The notes under the pieces are model-generated. The model did not search any database. It was not told the origin of the DNA and worked only from the letters and a program-made list of their open reading frames with translations. From Catellatospora paridis (GTDB lineage Bacteria > Actinomycetota > Actinomycetes > Mycobacteriales > Micromonosporaceae), in assembly GCF_009720365.1 (NCBI RefSeq), contig NZ_ML769324.1, forward strand, positions 94,195 through 158,194: DNA of 64,000 nucleotides, in the 5' to 3' direction. A program made the translations under genes and the position numbers. Positions 60,770 to 64,000 of this stretch are shown piece after piece (the stretch's first letter is position 1; the number at the start of each line of letters is the position of its first letter).

Positions 60770-61861
60770 ATGGGTCCGCTGGACGGCTTGAAGGTGCTCG
60801 AGGTCGGCGGCATCGGCCCAGGTCCGTTCTGCGGCATGTACCTGGCCGACCTGGGCGCGGACGTGGTGCGGGTGGACCGGCCGGGCGGCGGCGTCACCGC
60901 CGTGGACCCGCGGTTCGACCTGCTGCAGCGCGGCAAGCGCGCGGTCGCCGTCGACCTGAAGGACCCGGACGGCGTCGCCCTGCTGCTGCGCCTGGTCGAC
61001 CGGGCCGACGTGCTGATCGAGGGCTTCCGGCCGGGCGTCGCCGAGCGCCTGGGCTTCGGGCCCGACGTGTGCCTGCACCGCCGCCCGCAACTGGTGTACG
61101 GCCGAATCACCGGCTGGGGCCAGGACGGGCCGCGGGCCCGCACCGCCGGGCACGACCTCACCTATGTCGCGGTCACCGGCGCGCTGCACGCGATCGGCCG
61201 GGCCGGCGGGCCGCCGCAGATCCCGCTCAACCTGCTCGGCGACTTCGCGGGCGGCGCGATGTACCTGGTGTCGGGCGTGCTCGCCGCGCTGTGGCGGGTG
61301 CGCGGCGGCGGGCCGGGCCAGGTCGTCGACGCGGCCATCGTGGACGGCGCGGCGCACCTGATGGCGATGCAGTGGGGCATGTACACGGGCGGCACCTGGC
61401 TCGACGAGCGCGGCGTGAACCTGTTCGACGGCGGCACGCCCTTCTACGACGTGTACGCCACCGCCGACGGCCGCCACGTCGCGGTGGCCGCGCTGGAGCC
61501 GCAGTTCTTCGCCGTGCTGCTGGCCCGGCTGGACCTGCCCGCCGACACCCCGCAGTACGACCGGGCGGGCTGGCCCGAGCTGCGCGAACTGCTGGCGCAG
61601 CGGTTCGCGGCACAGCCGCAGTCGCACTGGGCACAGCTGTTCGCCGACACCGACGGGTGCGTGGCCCCGGTGCTGTCGATGGCGCAGGCCCCGACCGATC
61701 CGCAGCTGGCCGCGCGGGGCACCTACCTGGTGCGCGACGGGGTCACCCAGCCCGCGCCCGCGCCCCGCTTCTCCGGCACCCCGGCCGAGCTGGACCGGCC
61801 CCCGGCGCAGCCGGGCGAGCACACCGCAGAGGTCCTTGCCGACTGGTGCGGGCAGGAGTGA
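60770..61861 (+). CDS. Alpha-methylacyl-CoA racemase-like CoA transferase family III
   Basis: 363 residues of the CaiB/BaiF family. Early LEVGGIGPGPFCGMYLADLG, then AGHDLTYVAVTG and NLLGDFAGGAMYL. The His (about 127) and Asp (about 157) match the racemase pair known from mycobacterial Mcr at positions 126 and 156. It is therefore probably a racemase moving the alpha-methyl group of acyl-CoAs, rather than a CoA transferase. TACCAT (60757-60762) is 7 nt before ATG 60770 (leaderless). Confidence 0.88.
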   Translation: MGPLDGLKVLEVGGIGPGPFCGMYLADLGADVVRVDRPGGGVTAVDPRFDLLQRGKRAVAVDLKDPDGVALLLRLVDRADVLIEGFRPGVAERLGFGPDVCLHRRPQLVYGRITGWGQDGPRARTAGHDLTYVAVTGALHAIGRAGGPPQIPLNLLGDFAGGAMYLVSGVLAALWRVRGGGPGQVVDAAIVDGAAHLMAMQWGMYTGGTWLDERGVNLFDGGTPFYDVYATADGRHVAVAALEPQFFAVLLARLDLPADTPQYDRAGWPELRELLAQRFAAQPQSHWAQLFADTDGCVAPVLSMAQAPTDPQLAARGTYLVRDGVTQPAPAPRFSGTPAELDRPPAQPGEHTAEVLADWCGQE

Positions 61862-61889
61862 GCTTGCGGTGCGCGGTTAGCGTCGGGGC

Positions 61890-62258
61890 ATGACGACGAA
61901 CATCGTGTACGACCGCAAGGAGCAGCTCCAGCAGATCCAGAGCGGCCTGCTGCCCGGCGAGCAGGTGATCGCCGTGTACGACGCCATCGGGGCCGGCACG
62001 GGTTTCATCGGGCTCACCGACCGCCGCGTGATCATTCAGGACAAGTCCTTTGTGGGCAAGAAGACGGCCATCACCAGCATCCCCTATACGAAGATCACCA
62101 GCGTGAGCGTGGTCAGCAACAAGTCCTGGGCCGGGCAGTTCTTCTCCACCGGCGCCATCGCCATCAACGTCGGCACGCACGTGTACGAGATGGAGTTCCG
62201 CGGTGACGAGAAGTCACACCATGTCCACGATCTGATCCTGCACCGCATCACGAGCTGA
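61890..62258 (+). CDS. Bacterial PH-domain protein
   Basis: 122 residues, one bacterial PH domain (YvbH type): EQVIAVYDAIGAGTGFIGLT, DRRVIIQDKSF, ITSIPYTKITSVSVVS, and a C-terminal helix HVHDLILHRI. No membrane segment is seen, so it is cytoplasmic. TAGCGT (61878-61883) is 6 nt before ATG 61890 (leaderless). Confidence 0.84.
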   Translation: MTTNIVYDRKEQLQQIQSGLLPGEQVIAVYDAIGAGTGFIGLTDRRVIIQDKSFVGKKTAITSIPYTKITSVSVVSNKSWAGQFFSTGAIAINVGTHVYEMEFRGDEKSHHVHDLILHRITS

Positions 62259-62279
62259 GCAACCTCCCGGCCCCCGTCG

Positions 62280-62295
62280 CGCGTCAGGTGACGCG
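62280..62295 (+). terminator. Short terminator-like hairpin after the PH-domain gene
   Basis: CGCGTCA (62280-62286) pairs with TGACGCG (62289-62295), with two bases between. It is 22 nt after the PH-domain stop, before the kinase gene. Confidence 0.4.
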
Positions 62296-62420
62296 GCAGG
62301 GTTACGGCGACGGCCGGTAAATGGCAGGATGTCGCGTGACTCAGCGGGGACCGTCCGTAAGGCCGCGGCGCAGCATGCCGCGGCCTCGACGGGCATCGAG
62401 AACGGGAGATCGAGTCCATC

Positions 62421-64000
62421 ATGGTCGGCGCCGACGCTTCGCGGCCGCTGCGGCCCACAGACCCACGTGAGCTGGGCGGCTACACGCTGCTTGGACGCCT
62501 GGGCGAGGGCGGCATGGGCAGTGTCTATCTGGCCCGCGATCCGAAGGACAGCCTCGTCGCGGTCAAGGTGATCCGGGCCGACCTGGCCGGGGAGCCCGAG
62601 TTCCGGCAGCGTTTCCGCAGCGAGGTGGAGCGGGCCAAGCAGGTGCCGCCGTTCTGCACCGCGGAGGTGCTCGACGCCGACCCCGACCACGACTCCCCCT
62701 ACCTGGTGGTCGAGTACGTGGACGGCCCCAGCCTGTCCCACGTGGTGCAGCAGCGCGGCCCGCTGACCCCGGCCAACCTGCACGGCCTGGCCATCGGCGT
62801 GGCGACCGCGCTGACCGCGATCCACGGCGCGGGCGTCATCCACCGCGACCTCAAGCCCAGCAACGTGCTGCTGGCGCCGGGCACGCCGAAGGTCATCGAC
62901 TTCGGCATCGCCCGCGCGGTCGAGGGGCAGCCCGGCAACACCCGCACCGACCAGCTCATCGGCACGGTGGCGTACATGGCCCCGGAGCGCCTGGACACCA
63001 AGGCGCGCAAGGCGCTGACCCCGGCGGCGGACGTGTTCGCCTGGGGCGCGGTGGTCGCGTTCGCGGGCACGGGCAGGATCACCTTCGCCGCCGACTCGAT
63101 GCCCGCGGTCGCGGTGCGCATCATGACCGCCGAACCCGACCTCGACGGCCTGACCGGGCCGCTGCGCGAGCTGGTCGAGGCGGCCCTGGCCAAGGACCCC
63201 GCCGACCGGCCGACCGCCCGCGACCTGCTGGACCGACTGCTCACCCGCGGGCCGGACCGGGCGCTGAGCTCCGGCGAGCTGCCCCGGCAGGCCGCGGCGG
63301 CGGCCGAGGCCGGCAGTAAGTTCGCCGTGGTCGACGCCGATCCGACCAGCCTGCGGCCGGAGTCCGCCACGCCGCGGCTGCGCGACTCCCGCTGGGCCAA
63401 GCCGGCCGCCGCCGGGCTCGGCGCGACCACGCTGCTGCTGGGTGGCCTCACGGTGGCCCTGCTCACCGGCGCGCTGCCGGCCGGGTTCGCGGCGGCCCCG
63501 TCGCCGACCGCCTCGCCCAGCATCTCCCCCACGCCGTCGCCGAGCCCGAGCGCGAGCGCGCCCCCGTCGCCGACCCCGTCCGTCTCGCTGTCTCCCTCCG
63601 CCTCACCTCAACCGTCGCGCCCCACGCCCTACCGGGTCGAGAAGCTGAACAAGGCGGTCAGCTGGCCGGAGCGCGCGGACGACGCCGACGGCGCCACCTG
63701 CCGTTACGACAATCAGTCGTTCCTGGTGACCACGCAGAAGGACTGGAGCTACCAGTGCAGCGGTCCGGACGACAACCGGGACGACTTCCGGGTCGAGGTG
63801 GAGGTGGCCCTGGTGGACGAGGGGGCCTGCGCCGGGATCTGGTTCCGCTACCGCGCCCTGCGCGGCTATGAGCTGCGGGTGTGTCGGGAAAAGGTCCGCA
63901 TGGTGCGCCACGGCGACGGCGACCCGGACACCGGCCGGACGCTGATGGACTTCCCGCCGCTGGAGAAGCCCCTGGTGCTGGGCAAGTTCACCAAGGTGAC
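62421..64000 (+). CDS. Serine/threonine protein kinase, 3' end outside window
   Basis: The frame is open from ATG 62421 to the end of the window (526 codons). The kinase domain is complete: GEGGMGSVYLA loop (about 27-37), VAVKV Lys, HRDLKPSN catalytic loop (about 142), DFGIAR (about 161) and APERLD. A membrane segment (LGATTLLLGGLTVALLTG, about 333) and a Pro/Ser/Thr linker follow. A partial extracellular domain with Cys residues and RVEVEVALVDEG then begins. It senses outside signals and phosphorylates proteins inside. No strong ribosome site is seen. Confidence 0.9.
   Translation, partial: MVGADASRPLRPTDPRELGGYTLLGRLGEGGMGSVYLARDPKDSLVAVKVIRADLAGEPEFRQRFRSEVERAKQVPPFCTAEVLDADPDHDSPYLVVEYVDGPSLSHVVQQRGPLTPANLHGLAIGVATALTAIHGAGVIHRDLKPSNVLLAPGTPKVIDFGIARAVEGQPGNTRTDQLIGTVAYMAPERLDTKARKALTPAADVFAWGAVVAFAGTGRITFAADSMPAVAVRIMTAEPDLDGLTGPLRELVEAALAKDPADRPTARDLLDRLLTRGPDRALSSGELPRQAAAAAEAGSKFAVVDADPTSLRPESATPRLRDSRWAKPAAAGLGATTLLLGGLTVALLTGALPAGFAAAPSPTASPSISPTPSPSPSASAPPSPTPSVSLSPSASPQPSRPTPYRVEKLNKAVSWPERADDADGATCRYDNQSFLVTTQKDWSYQCSGPDDNRDDFRVEVEVALVDEGACAGIWFRYRALRGYELRVCREKVRMVRHGDGDPDTGRTLMDFPPLEKPLVLGKFTKV

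Overview
The window is chromosomal DNA of a high-GC Gram-positive actinomycete. Indicators are very GC-rich codon use, ATG/GTG/TTG starts, many leaderless genes, a LysX lysyl-PG synthase/LysRS fusion, a Sec/Tat-exported GH6 cellulase, an AfsR-like SARP regulator and an exported-domain Ser/Thr kinase. Gene content and the dispersed intergenic hairpins fit Micromonosporaceae (Catellatospora/Micromonospora-like). The family is an inference and the genus a guess. No rRNA, tRNA, IS element, prophage, CRISPR array or replication origin was seen.

Layout. 1-8.1 kb: 3' end of valS, a Mop-domain regulator with modC, a YceI protein, a bifunctional penicillin-binding protein and a secreted GH6 cellulase. 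8.4-13.6 kb: a TetR regulator facing a Baeyer-Villiger monooxygenase / SDR / alpha-beta hydrolase operon, then a zinc dehydrogenase. 13.7-20.4 kb: prolyl oligopeptidase, DUF4184, GNAT, phosphoesterase, Sir2 and a 2'-5' RNA ligase-like protein, mostly single genes with leaderless promoters. 20.5-24 kb: a small toxin-antitoxin-like pair whose Fic gene is broken by a 1-nt frameshift, then the 2-keto-3-deoxygluconate module kdgK-eda with a divergent IclR regulator. 24-33.8 kb: YidB, DUF2127, a lysozyme-like envelope protein behind a DasR-type palindrome, a NodB deacetylase, lysX, a membrane protein and two NUDIX enzymes. 33.9-38.1 kb: a DnaN (sliding clamp) paralogue divergent from a MazG-like protein, a PhoX-like Tat protein and a DUF5925 AAA ATPase. 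38.3-40.4 kb: an ABC-2 exporter with a divergent TetR gene and clear operators. 40.6-46.7 kb: a large DUF4011-helicase-nuclease protein (candidate Hhe-like defence gene), a NUDIX protein, a solitary Imm51-like protein and an S66/MccF-like peptidase. 46.7-52.1 kb: MscS channel, LppX-type lipoprotein, PfkB kinase, DUF4236, a CGNR regulator and VOC protein sharing a perfect palindrome, and a double-GNAT protein. 52.3-64 kb: SARP regulator, thiolase, membrane protein, glutathione peroxidase, YihY, a Pro/Ala-rich membrane-anchored protein, an alpha-methylacyl-CoA racemase-like enzyme, a PH-domain protein and a truncated Ser/Thr kinase.

Three window-wide patterns stand out. First, at least 22 genes have a TAnnnT-like -10 box only 6-8 nt before the start codon, the mark of leaderless transcription. 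Second, 17 gene pairs converge. Eight of these abut, overlap or lie within 33 nt. The other nine have a long inverted repeat at the junction. Three of those repeats share an identical 13-bp outer stem around a variable, self-complementary inner stem. Third, several divergent regulator/target pairs carry readable palindromic operators (IclR/eda, TetR/ABC, CGNR/VOC).
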